DNA from: Sphingomonas zeae
GTDB lineage: Bacteria; Pseudomonadota; Alphaproteobacteria; Sphingomonadales; Sphingomonadaceae
Length of the DNA: 47,971 nucleotides
NCBI RefSeq assembly: GCF_014197135.1
Contig: NZ_JACIFA010000020.1
Location: 1 to 47,971 of the forward strand
Direction: 5' to 3'
In this document: piece after piece, positions 1-7,954 of the stretch
Layout of the letters: the number at the start of each line of letters is the position of its first letter
Position numbering within the stretch: position 1 is the stretch's first letter
Translations under genes and position numbers: made by a program
The notes under the pieces: model-generated
What the model saw: the letters and a program-made list of their open reading frames with translations, nothing else
Told to the model about the DNA's origin: nothing
The model's database searches: none

Positions 1-75
1 ACCCGCTACGATCGGTGCCCAACCGCCTTCTTCTCCGCCGTCGCCCTCGCTGCCACCATCATCTTCTGGCTTTGA
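1..75 (+). CDS. IS5-type transposase, C-terminal end (cut by window edge)
   Basis: Frame 1 is open from the first base to a TGA at 73-75 and encodes 24 residues beginning TRYDRCPTAFFSAV and ending AATIIFWL. This resembles the usual C-terminus of IS5-family transposases (RYD near the end, then a hydrophobic alanine-rich tail ending in WL). The rest of the gene lies outside the window, so whether the element is intact cannot be judged. A possible terminal repeat may lie in the GAGTCCTGACCCTA stretch at 81-94, but the matching left end is not visible. The family call rests on about 24 residues only. Confidence 0.6.
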   Translation, partial: TRYDRCPTAFFSAVALAATIIFWL

Positions 76-131
76 TCAACGAGTCCTGACCCTAACCACC
101 ATGATCGGACATACCACGATCAGGGCGCGGC

Positions 132-503
132 CTATCCGTTCCCCATTGTCCGTCGCAGTCGTTCCAAGGCGATCCCCGCCAGGTTCTGAGTTCGTTTGAC
201 ATAACGCAGCCGCAACCGCGCGGGGCGGGGCAGGGCGCACCAGCGTTCGAAATAGGGGCGGCAGAGCGGCGGCACGCGCACCTTGCCGTTCGCCTGGGCA
301 ATGACGGCCAAGGCATCGCCCAGCAGGATCGCATCGCACACGCCGCGCTCCTGCGCCAAGCGGGTCGCGGCGATCAGGGCCAGCCATTCGGCCTCCATCG
401 CCGATCCCGGCCCCAGGTCGCGTTCGATCAGCGCTTGCCCGCCCAGCACCACGGCATATTCCATGCCGCAGGGTCGATAGCCGCCGTCGAAGAAGATTTT
501 CAC
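132..503 (-). CDS. RNase H-like domain protein
   Basis: A 123-residue protein with a minimal RNase H fold. The first strand IFFDGG places Asp6, AMEAEW gives Glu38, and ILLGDALAVI gives Asp63, matching the D-E-D metal-binding set of RNase HI-like proteins. It could cleave RNA in RNA:DNA hybrids or be a non-canonical homologue; substrate is not evident. It is shorter than classical RNase HI (about 150 residues), so the C-terminal part is reduced. Its ATG overlaps the stop of the upstream FAD-protein gene by four bases (ATGA), implying translational coupling in a two-gene operon. Alternative: a reverse-transcriptase-like RNase H paralogue. Confidence 0.7.
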   Translation of the reverse strand: MKIFFDGGYRPCGMEYAVVLGGQALIERDLGPGSAMEAEWLALIAATRLAQERGVCDAILLGDALAVIAQANGKVRVPPLCRPYFERWCALPRPARLRLRYVKRTQNLAGIALERLRRTMGNG

Positions 504-2128
504 GACGCCGCGATGCTGCGCGCGACCGCCTCGGCCGTCTTGATGCCGTCGACCGCCGCCGACAGGATGCCGCCCGCATAGCCCGCGCCCTCGCCCGCCG
601 GGTACAGGCCGTAAGTATTGAGGCTGTGCCCATCCTCGCCGCGCGTGAAGCGGACCGGCGAGGAGGTGCGGGTCTCGACGCCGGTCATCACCACGTCCGG
701 GTGGTCATATCCGGCGATCTGCTTCCCAAAGACGGGGATCGCCTCGCGCATCGCCTCGACCACGAAGTCGGGCAGGCATTCGGACAGGTCGGTCGGCGTC
801 ACGCCGGGGCGATAGGAGGGCGTGACCGAACCCAGGCTGGTCGAGGGGCGCTTGGCCAGGAAGTCGCCGACCCGCTGCGCGGGCGCCTTGTAGTTGGACC
901 CGCCCGCGACATAGGCGCGCTCTTCCCAATGGCGTTGTAGCGCCAGGCCCGCCAGCGGATCGCCGGGAAAGTCGCGTTCGGGATCGATGGCGACGACGAA
1001 GCCCGAGTTGGCGTTGCGCTCGTTGCGCGAATATTGGCTCATGCCGTTGGTCGCGACGCGCCCCTCTTCGCTGGTCGCGGCGACCACCGTGCCGCCGGGA
1101 CACATGCAGAAGCTGTAGACCGTCCGCCCGTTCTGGCAGTGGTGCGAGATGTGATATTCGGCCGCGCCCAGGATCGGATTGCCCGCCTGATGCCCGAAGC
1201 GCGCACGGTCGATCCACCCTTGCGGATGCTCGATGCGCACGCCGATCGAAAAGGGCTTGGCCTCGACATACACGCCCGCCGCCTGCAGCATCGCGAAGCT
1301 GTCACGCGCGCTGTGGCCGATGGCGAGGACGACATGGTCGGCCTCCAGATAGCCGCCGCAGTTCAGGTGCAGCCCGCGCACCCGGCGCTGGCCCGACCCG
1401 TCGGTTTCCACATCCAGCCCGTCGACGCGGGTGGAGAAGCGATATTCGCCGCCCAGCTCCTCGATCGTCGCGCGCATGCTCTCGACCATCGTGACCAGGC
1501 GGAAGGTGCCGATATGCGGATGCGCCTCGGTCAGGATCTCGGGCGGCGCGCCCGCCTTGACGAACTCGGTCAGTACCTTGCGGTTCAGGTGGCGCGGGTC
1601 CTTGATCCGGCTGTAGAGCTTGCCGTCGGAGAAGGTGCCAGCACCCCCTTCGCCATATTGCACGTTGGATTCGGGGTTGAGCACGCTGCGCCGCCACAGG
1701 CCCCAGGTGTCCTGGGTCCGCTCGCGCACCACCTTGCCGCGCTCCAGGATGATCGGGCGGTATCCGGCCTGCGCCAGCACGAGCGCGGCGAACAGGCCGC
1801 ACGGCCCCGCGCCGATCACCACCGGGCGCTTCGTGCCCGGCGGCGGCGCGCTGGGCAGGTGATAGCGGGTGTCGGGCGTGCGCTGGACGTCGCGGTCGCG
1901 GCGGAACCGCTCCAGTACGGCGGCCTCGTTCTTCAGGTTCACGTCGACCGAATAGACGAGCTGGATATTGTTCTTGTCGCGCGCGTCATGCCCGCGCCGG
2001 GCGATGACGAAACGGACCAGCTCGCGCGGCGTCACGCGAAGCCTGCGGCAGATGGCAGCGGGCAGCGCCTCGTCCGCATGATGGAGAGGCAGTTTCAATT
2101 CACTCAGGCGGATCATGCTCCGCGCCAT
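500..2128 (-). CDS. FAD-dependent dehydrogenase, COG2509 type
   Basis: A 542-residue flavoprotein of the uncharacterised COG2509 family. An N-terminal domain of about 95 residues rich in basic residues precedes a Rossmann dinucleotide motif VVIGAGPCGLFAAL (GxGxxG at about residues 106-111) followed by the acidic strand end IILERG. Further family blocks are EGGAGTFSDGKLYSR and a C-terminal FAD-contact segment containing GLYPAGEGAGYAGGI. It probably performs an NAD(P)H- or FAD-linked redox reaction; the substrate is unknown. The start is uncertain: ATG at 2128 or the internal ATG at 2116 (MIRLSELKLP), which resembles the usual beginning of homologues. It is the first gene of a pair with the RNase H-like gene. 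Confidence 0.8.
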   Translation of the reverse strand: MARSMIRLSELKLPLHHADEALPAAICRRLRVTPRELVRFVIARRGHDARDKNNIQLVYSVDVNLKNEAAVLERFRRDRDVQRTPDTRYHLPSAPPPGTKRPVVIGAGPCGLFAALVLAQAGYRPIILERGKVVRERTQDTWGLWRRSVLNPESNVQYGEGGAGTFSDGKLYSRIKDPRHLNRKVLTEFVKAGAPPEILTEAHPHIGTFRLVTMVESMRATIEELGGEYRFSTRVDGLDVETDGSGQRRVRGLHLNCGGYLEADHVVLAIGHSARDSFAMLQAAGVYVEAKPFSIGVRIEHPQGWIDRARFGHQAGNPILGAAEYHISHHCQNGRTVYSFCMCPGGTVVAATSEEGRVATNGMSQYSRNERNANSGFVVAIDPERDFPGDPLAGLALQRHWEERAYVAGGSNYKAPAQRVGDFLAKRPSTSLGSVTPSYRPGVTPTDLSECLPDFVVEAMREAIPVFGKQIAGYDHPDVVMTGVETRTSSPVRFTRGEDGHSLNTYGLYPAGEGAGYAGGILSAAVDGIKTAEAVARSIAAS

Positions 2129-2192
2129 ACAGATTTGCGGCCCGCCCCGCCATGGCGGCGTGCGCGGACGCGTCCGTCGTCACGCCGCGGAA

Positions 2193-3482
2193 TTACCCGC
2201 GGGCTTCACATCCTACCGCGCGTAGAAGCGGGGCTTCGGGGACGGCGGGGTCCGCCTCGATCTCGGCTTGGAGCGTGGCCCAGCGTTCGCCGAACCAGTA
2301 TTGGCCGCACTCGGCGCGCAAGATGGGGTCGTGCACGGTCGCGACATCCTCGATCGCGGTCAGTGCATGGCTGGGAATGTCGAAAAAGGTACGGACGATC
2401 GGCGTGGTCGGGCTTTCCCCTTCGCGCACGACGATGCCCAGCCGATTGGAATGAAGCCGGACGAGCGCGGCGAAGGGCTGAATCCCCAGCGAGGCGATAA
2501 AGGCGCGCAGCGTCTCGGGATCGAAATGCCCGTCCCATTCGAGCATCTGTGCCAGCGCCTCGTGCGGCGACCACGCGCGCTTGTACGGCCGGATCGAGGT
2601 GACCGCGTCATAGACGTCGCATATGGCGGAGATGCGGACGATCTGGCTGATCTCGTCGCCCTTCAGTCCATCGGGATAGCCTGTGCCGTCCATCCGCTCG
2701 TGGTGATGGCGGCACACTTCCAGAACTCTCGGGTCCAGATCGCTCAAGTCGGTCAGGATGCGGTGGCCCAAGCCTGGATGGCGGCGAATTTCCATGATTT
2801 CGTCGGCATTCAGGCGGCCGGGTTTGTCGAGGATGGTGGCCGGGACGTGCAGCTTGCCGATGTCGTGAAGCAGTCCCGCCATGCCCGCGACACGCACGTC
2901 CTGCTCGCTGAGGCCCAGATGCCGGGCGAGGCTCATCATCAGCGTGCCGACCGCGACCGAGTGGATGTAGATATACTGCCCATCGTCCTTCAGCCGGGTG
3001 GCCGCGATCATCGCAGCGGCGCTCTTGGCGGTCGTGTCGGCAATGTCCTCGACGATCGGAACCAGATCGCTGGTGCGTATGGTATGGCCGTGCAGGGCGT
3101 CCTCGAACAGCCGGGCGATGGCGGCGGCGGCGCGCGCGGACACGGTGCTGGCCCGTTCCAGCTCGGTCGGTGGCTTGGTGCGACGCGGGCGGAGCGAGGT
3201 GACGATCGGTGTCATCGGGGCCTCGACGCTCTGCGCCGGGGGGGATTCGGGCGTCTCGGCCGCGGCGGTCTTGGTCGGACCGCGCCCCTTGGTCAGGTCG
3301 ATCGTGACGGCGGGAATCGACTGGCGGATCTTTGCCAGGTCCTCCGGCTCGGTCAGCAGGAAGGACGTTCGCCAAAAGGGGCTGTGGATCCAGGAGCAGT
3401 GCAGTGCATGGATGTACATGCCGAGCGCGACCTGATCGCTCCCGATCTGAATGAAACGATTCGCGGACGACTGCTCTTCCAT
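2193..3482 (-). CDS. HD-GYP domain cyclic-di-GMP phosphodiesterase
   Basis: A 429-residue cytoplasmic protein. Residues about 10-65 match a DUF3391-type N-terminal domain (QVALGMYIHAL...), followed by a low-complexity linker to about residue 110. The HD-GYP catalytic domain follows: HDIGK at 206-210, and HHERMDGTGYP at 260-270, which includes the GYP motif defining the subfamily. HD-GYP enzymes hydrolyse cyclic-di-GMP, and metal-binding and GYP residues all appear intact, so activity is expected. No transmembrane segment or receiver domain is seen, so the input signal is unknown. The gene is transcribed away from the siderophore receptor at 3703, sharing a 220-base intergenic region; no functional link is evident. 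Confidence 0.88.
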   Translation of the reverse strand: MEEQSSANRFIQIGSDQVALGMYIHALHCSWIHSPFWRTSFLLTEPEDLAKIRQSIPAVTIDLTKGRGPTKTAAAETPESPPAQSVEAPMTPIVTSLRPRRTKPPTELERASTVSARAAAAIARLFEDALHGHTIRTSDLVPIVEDIADTTAKSAAAMIAATRLKDDGQYIYIHSVAVGTLMMSLARHLGLSEQDVRVAGMAGLLHDIGKLHVPATILDKPGRLNADEIMEIRRHPGLGHRILTDLSDLDPRVLEVCRHHHERMDGTGYPDGLKGDEISQIVRISAICDVYDAVTSIRPYKRAWSPHEALAQMLEWDGHFDPETLRAFIASLGIQPFAALVRLHSNRLGIVVREGESPTTPIVRTFFDIPSHALTAIEDVATVHDPILRAECGQYWFGERWATLQAEIEADPAVPEAPLLRAVGCEARG

Positions 3483-3629
3483 GCCCCCAACCTAACCCAT
3501 GTGTCGTAAAGTTTTGGTTTCGGGAGCCCGTCCCTCGCGAACGTCCAAGACGTGTTCCAGCCGCGGACAACAGGATCAACCCTTCCTGACAGATGAATTC
3601 GCCGCGGTGCGACCCGCGTCATTCCAACG

Positions 3630-3644
3630 TGATAATTACTATCA
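3630..3644 (+). promoter_or_regulatory. Fur box upstream of TonB receptor
   Basis: TGATAATTACTATCA is a 7-1-7 inverted repeat matching the Fur consensus TGATAATnATTATCA at 14 of the 15 positions. It lies 59 bases before the receptor ATG at 3703, just upstream of a perfect -35 hexamer TTGACA at 3651-3656; the -10 is weak. Iron-dependent repression of the receptor and probably the following operon is inferred. Confidence 0.75.
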
Positions 3645-3702
3645 ATCGCGTTGACAGTGCGAATGTTTCGCAATAGCGGGCGATTCAAAGGGGAAAATAG
3701 TC

Positions 3703-6105
3703 ATGTCACAATCCTTCATCGCCCTGTCCTGTGTCGGTTTCCTGGCGACCGCGCCGCATGTCGCCGTCGCCGAGACTGGCCCGCGTGCCGACAACGCGAC
3801 GCCGCCCGTCGCCGCGCCACGGCCCCAGGATTCGACCAGCGAGCGCGACGTGATTGTCACCGGCCAGCGCGCCACCGGTGCCGCGATTCTGGAAAGCCCG
3901 AAAGCGACCGCCGGGCTGCTCGATACGCCGCAGACGATCACCGTGGTCAGCGAGCAGACCATCCGTAAGCAGAATCTCCAGACGCTGCGCGACGTGCTCC
4001 AGACGCTGCCGGGCATCACCTTCGGCGCGGGCGAGGGCGGTGGCGGTTATGGCGATTCGATCAACCTGCGCGGCTATTCGGCCAGCAACGACATCACCAT
4101 CGACGGTGTCCGCGACAGCGCGCAATACAGCCGCACCGACCCGTTCAACCTGCAACAGGTCGAGGTCTATAACGGCGCGAACAGCGTCTTCAACGGATCG
4201 GGTTCGGTCGGCGGCACGATTAACCTCGTCTCCAAGGTGCCGACGCCCGAGACGCTGACCATCATGCAGGGTTCGGTCGGCACCGACAATTATTATCGCG
4301 GCGCGATCGACAGCAATGTCCGCGTGTCGGACCTGGTCGCGGTGCGGCTGAACGGCGCCTATCATCATAACGACGTGCCGGGCCGCGATGTCGAGAAGAT
4401 GCAGCGCTGGGGCATCGCGCCCTCGGTTACGATCGGCATCGGCGGCCCGACCAGCCTGACGCTCGCCTATGTCCATCAGGAGGATCGCAACACGCCGGTC
4501 TATGGCATTCCCTGGTTCGACAATGGCCTGGTCGACGGCTTCGTGCCCGGTGCGAAGCGGGACGCCTATTTCGGCATCGCCAATCTCGATCGGCAGGACA
4601 GCATTGTCGACCGCTTCACCGCGACCTTCCGTCACCAGATCGACGAGCATTGGAGCGTGCGCAACCTGACCCGCTGGCAACAGGTCACGCAGAATAGCGT
4701 CACATCCGCGCCGCAGGGCACCTTCTGCCTCGCCGCCACCAATCGCCAGCCGGTGACGGCGACGCCGGGCGGGACCGTGGGCGCGGCGTGCCCGGCCAAC
4801 GTCCCGGCGGGATTCTATCTGCCCTCCGGCCCGCGCGGACTGGTACGCGATCAGCAGAACCAGATGCTGACCAACCAGATCGATCTGCGCCACGAGGCGG
4901 GCGCGAAGGGCGGTTTCCACAATGTCCTGAACATCGGCATGTCGGGCATGATCGAGAATTACCGCATCACCCAGGGCTCGCTACTGCGCAATGCCGATGG
5001 CAGCGCGGTGTCGCCGCTGCCGCTCATCAATATCGCCAGCCCGAACACCAATTATACCGGGCCGATCAACTTCACGACGACCGCCCAGTCGCGCAGCGAG
5101 ACGCGCAACCTGGCTGTCTATGCCTTCGACACGCTGGCGCTGAACCGCTTCTTCGAGCTGAACGGCGGCGTGCGCTGGGAATATCAGGAGGCGAATTTCC
5201 GCGCCCTGCCGCTCACCATCGTGCCCCCCGGTTCAACCCAGCTGACCGCGCTCCAGGCGGCGCCTCAGATCAGCCGTGAGAAGCTGTTCTCCTGGCGCGC
5301 GGGGGCGGTGTTCCACCCGGTCGAGAATGTCAGCGTCTATGCCAGCTATGGCAATGCCAAGACGCCGTCCTCGACGACCGTCCGGCTGGGCTGTGGCGTG
5401 CCGTCCACCGCGACCGCCGCGAATCCCTGTGCCGTCGCACCCGAAACCGCCAAGAATTATGAAGCGGGGGTCAAGGCCGGGCTGTTCGGTCGTCGCCTGG
5501 AGCTGACCGCCGCGGTCTTCCGCAACGAGCGGACCAATTACCGCGTCCCCTCCAACGATCCGGCGCAGCCCGTCGGCTTGCAGGTGCTGGACGGGCGCAG
5601 CCGCGTCGACGGCATCGCGCTGGGCGCGTCGGGGACGGTCACCCCGGCCTGGACGATCTTCGCCAACTATACCTATCTCGACGGCAAGGTGCTGCAGAGT
5701 ATCTCCAACCGCGACAAGGCGGCGGGCGTCCTTGATCCGCAGGCGGGCAGCCAGCTGATCCAGACGCCCGAGCATTCGGGCAGCCTGTTCACCACCTATA
5801 AGCTGCCCTTCGGCCTGGAAGTCGGTTATGGCCTGACCTATCAGGGGGCGTTCGCCACCAATTCCCCCGTCGCGGGCAATCCGGTGCAGTTCCATGTGGA
5901 CGATTATCTGATCCACCGCGCCTTCCTGGCCTATACCATCGCCCAGCGCTGGACGATGCAGCTCAACGTTCAGAACTTCACCGACGAGAAATATGTGACG
6001 GGCGTGCGCAACAACATCAACGCGACGACCGGCATCGTCACCGGCGGCTGGGCCGTCCCCGGCGATCGGCGTCAGGCGACGCTGAGCCTGTTCTACAATT
6101 TCTGA
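3703..6105 (+). CDS. TonB-dependent siderophore receptor (catecholate type)
   Basis: An 800-residue outer-membrane receptor that would import a ferric siderophore using TonB energy. After an N-terminal export signal (first about 23 residues), a TonB-box-like DVIVTGQ precedes the plug domain (about residues 60-170) with the hallmarks LRDVLQTLPGITFGAG, INLRGY and VEVYNGANSVFNGSGSVGG. The remainder is a 22-strand-type barrel ending in QATLSLFYNF, an aromatic C-terminus recognised by the Bam machinery. The resemblance is to Fiu/BfnH-like catecholate receptors. A near-consensus Fur box sits at 3630-3644. The next gene is a PiuC-type hydroxylase only 18 bases downstream, a pairing typical of catecholate siderophore receptors. 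The exact ligand cannot be read from the sequence. Confidence 0.92.
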   Translation: MSQSFIALSCVGFLATAPHVAVAETGPRADNATPPVAAPRPQDSTSERDVIVTGQRATGAAILESPKATAGLLDTPQTITVVSEQTIRKQNLQTLRDVLQTLPGITFGAGEGGGGYGDSINLRGYSASNDITIDGVRDSAQYSRTDPFNLQQVEVYNGANSVFNGSGSVGGTINLVSKVPTPETLTIMQGSVGTDNYYRGAIDSNVRVSDLVAVRLNGAYHHNDVPGRDVEKMQRWGIAPSVTIGIGGPTSLTLAYVHQEDRNTPVYGIPWFDNGLVDGFVPGAKRDAYFGIANLDRQDSIVDRFTATFRHQIDEHWSVRNLTRWQQVTQNSVTSAPQGTFCLAATNRQPVTATPGGTVGAACPANVPAGFYLPSGPRGLVRDQQNQMLTNQIDLRHEAGAKGGFHNVLNIGMSGMIENYRITQGSLLRNADGSAVSPLPLINIASPNTNYTGPINFTTTAQSRSETRNLAVYAFDTLALNRFFELNGGVRWEYQEANFRALPLTIVPPGSTQLTALQAAPQISREKLFSWRAGAVFHPVENVSVYASYGNAKTPSSTTVRLGCGVPSTATAANPCAVAPETAKNYEAGVKAGLFGRRLELTAAVFRNERTNYRVPSNDPAQPVGLQVLDGRSRVDGIALGASGTVTPAWTIFANYTYLDGKVLQSISNRDKAAGVLDPQAGSQLIQTPEHSGSLFTTYKLPFGLEVGYGLTYQGAFATNSPVAGNPVQFHVDDYLIHRAFLAYTIAQRWTMQLNVQNFTDEKYVTGVRNNINATTGIVTGGWAVPGDRRQATLSLFYNF

Positions 6106-6123
6106 TCGGGCTAGCCTTCGTCG

Positions 6124-6807
6124 ATGCTGATCGTCCTTCCCGATATCCTCGATCCCGCCGGGGTCGCCCAGGTCCGCCGTGTCATTGATGCGGGGCCGTG
6201 GGCGGACGGCAATGCCACCTCCGGCCCGCAGGCGGCGCTCGCCAAGCGCAACGAGCAGCTGCCCGAGGATTCGGGTGCGGCGGTCGAGGCGGGGCGGATG
6301 GTCCTTGATGCGCTGGGCCGTTCGCCGCTGTTCGTGGCGGCGGCCCTGCCGCTCAAAGTCTACCCGCCGCTGTTCAACCGCTATGCGGGCGGCCAGGCCT
6401 TCGACGTGCATGTCGACAACGCCGTGCGGTTGAAGCGCGGCAGCGATTTCCGGATGCGCTCCGACCTGTCGCTGACCCTCTTTCTGGAGGATCCGGACGC
6501 CTATGACGGCGGCGAACTGGTGGTCGAGGATCTGTACGGCGAACAGCGGGTGAAACTGTCCGCCGGAAGCGCGGTCCTTTACCCCGCCTCCAGCCTCCAC
6601 CGTGTCGAGCCCGTGACGCGGGGTGCGCGCGTCGCCTCCTTCCTGTGGATCCAGTCCATGGTCCGCGACGATGGCGAGCGGCGCATCCTGTTCGACCTCG
6701 ACCGCGCGGTGCAGCGGGTGGGCGCGGACAAGGGACAGGGCGATCGCTCGGTCATCGAGTTGACGGGCGTGTACCACAATCTGCTGCGCCGCTGGGCCGA
6801 CGCATGA
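6124..6807 (+). CDS. piuC: Fe(II)/2-oxoglutarate-dependent PKHD-type hydroxylase, PiuC/YbiX family
   Basis: A 227-residue double-stranded beta-helix dioxygenase, the usual length of the PiuC family. The iron triad is visible as HVD (His96, Asp98) and SLHRVEPV (His159), with Arg169 as the likely 2-oxoglutarate anchor. PiuC homologues are induced with siderophore receptors under iron starvation, but their substrate remains unsettled. Its gene follows the receptor by 18 bases and its stop overlaps the next ATG in ATGA, so translation of hydroxylase and PepSY protein is likely coupled. No strong ribosome binding site precedes the ATG, suggesting that translation depends on the upstream gene. Confidence 0.9.
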   Translation: MLIVLPDILDPAGVAQVRRVIDAGPWADGNATSGPQAALAKRNEQLPEDSGAAVEAGRMVLDALGRSPLFVAAALPLKVYPPLFNRYAGGQAFDVHVDNAVRLKRGSDFRMRSDLSLTLFLEDPDAYDGGELVVEDLYGEQRVKLSAGSAVLYPASSLHRVEPVTRGARVASFLWIQSMVRDDGERRILFDLDRAVQRVGADKGQGDRSVIELTGVYHNLLRRWADA

Positions 6808-7442
6808 GCGCGGCCGTTCTGCAAAAGCCGAAGAAGCGCAAATGGCGGGGCTGGTGGCTGAAACAGCTTCACACCTGGCATTGGATCAGCGCGGCGGTGT
6901 CGCTGGTCGGCATGATGCTGTTCGCGATCACCGGGCTGACGCTCAACCATGCCGCCAGTATCTCGGCAAGCCCGGCTACGATCCAGAAAAGCGGACTGTT
7001 GGCGCCCGGCCTGCGTCCGCTCCTGGCGCATCCCGAGGCGAATGACGCGCCGCTGCCGCCCCGTGTGGCGGAGGCGGTGGAGCGCGCCGTCGATCTCGAC
7101 GCCGCCGGGCGGCCGGGCGAATGGTCGGACGGCGAGGTGTATGTCGCGATGCCGCGTCCCGGCGGCGACGCCTGGGTCAGCATCGACCGGGCGAGCGGCG
7201 CGATCACCTCGGAGCGGACCGATCGCGGCTGGGTCTCCTATCTCAACGACCTGCACAAGGGGCGCAATGCCGGTTCCGCCTGGTTCTGGTTCATCGACGC
7301 CTTTGCGGTCGCCTGTATCGTCTTCACCCTGACCGGGCTGCTGCTGCTCCAGCTTCATGCGCGGCACCGTCCCTCGACCTGGCCGCTGGTGGCGGTGGGG
7401 TTCCTGCTTCCGGCGGCGATCGCCGTCTTCTTCCTGCACTGA
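6804..7442 (+). CDS. PepSY-associated transmembrane protein, candidate ferric-siderophore reductase subunit
   Basis: A 212-residue inner-membrane protein of the PepSY_TM group. A basic N-terminus leads to TM1 (about residues 28-48) flanked by His23/His26 and His49, a periplasmic loop of about 110 residues with a PepSY-like hairpin (WVSIDRASGAI), then His151, TM2 (about 162-184), His185/His188 and TM3 (about 193-211). Paired histidines at TM ends fit haem b ligation, as proposed for related PepSY proteins; FpvG, a family relative, takes part in ferripyoverdine reduction. The start at 6804 overlaps the hydroxylase stop (ATGA), and the stop TGA at 7440-7442 overlaps another ATG. Position between receptor and ApbE genes supports a role in iron reduction; this is inference. 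Confidence 0.82.
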   Translation: MSAAVLQKPKKRKWRGWWLKQLHTWHWISAAVSLVGMMLFAITGLTLNHAASISASPATIQKSGLLAPGLRPLLAHPEANDAPLPPRVAEAVERAVDLDAAGRPGEWSDGEVYVAMPRPGGDAWVSIDRASGAITSERTDRGWVSYLNDLHKGRNAGSAWFWFIDAFAVACIVFTLTGLLLLQLHARHRPSTWPLVAVGFLLPAAIAVFFLH

Positions 7443-7456
7443 TGGAGAATCTCGCG

Positions 7457-7939
7457 ATGCGATCGACCGCTGTTTTCGCGCTGGGCGCGGTGGCACTGCC
7501 GGGGGCGGCGAGCGCCGCGACGGTCAACGTCACCATCCCCCGGCTGAACGTCGCCGAATATCATCGGCCCTATGTCGCGGTCTGGTTGGAGCCCGCGACC
7601 GGTGGCGCGGCGCGCACGCTGGCCATCTGGTACGACGTCAAGAAGACCGGCGGCGAGCCCGGCACCAAATGGCTGGCCGATCTGCGCGCCTGGTGGCGCA
7701 AGGGCGGACGGAGCATGGCGATGCCCGCCAACGGCATCAGCGGCGCGACCCGTGCGCCCGGCATCCATGCCGTGCCCCTGCCTGCCGACGTGAAGCCCGG
7801 CCAATATGTGCTGAACGTCGAGGCCGCGCGCGAGACCGGTGGGCGCGAACTGGTGCAGGTGCCGCTGACCATTCCCAATCCGCAGGCGCGCGGGGCGGGC
7901 GGCCATGAACTCGGCGCCGTGACCGTCTCGGCGCGTTGA
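7457..7939 (+). CDS. Exported DUF2271 protein with an ApbE-type flavinylation motif
   Basis: A 160-residue periplasmic protein. The start at 7457 is chosen because GGAG sits at 7444-7447 and gives a clean signal peptide MRSTAVFALGAVALPGAASA; an in-frame ATG at 7442 overlapping the previous stop is the alternative. The mature domain matches DUF2271 (VAVWLEP, LAIWYD, WLADLRAWWR). Residues 92-100 read NGISGATRA: S95-G96-A97-T98 fits the [S/T]GA[S/T] consensus at which ApbE transferases attach FMN covalently to Thr, so Thr98 is the predicted flavin site. With ApbE encoded two genes downstream, this is probably the flavinylated electron carrier of the operon. Known of the family: conserved extracytoplasmic domain with no settled function. 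Confidence 0.83.
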   Translation: MRSTAVFALGAVALPGAASAATVNVTIPRLNVAEYHRPYVAVWLEPATGGAARTLAIWYDVKKTGGEPGTKWLADLRAWWRKGGRSMAMPANGISGATRAPGIHAVPLPADVKPGQYVLNVEAARETGGRELVQVPLTIPNPQARGAGGHELGAVTVSAR

Positions 7940-7954
7940 TAGGGGAGGATCATC

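Noticed and set aside
1034..2500. 488-codon plus-strand open frame opposite the FAD protein and HD-GYP genes
   Set aside because: It is antisense to two well-supported genes, is rich in Arg/His/Gln/Ala without any domain, and crosses the boundary between them: a GC-rich shadow frame.
7190..7210. SGAI in the PepSY protein as a second flavinylation site
   Set aside because: The residue after Ala is Ile rather than Ser/Thr, and the stretch corresponds to the ordinary PepSY hairpin (D-x-x-S/T-G-x-I), so it is not a good ApbE target.
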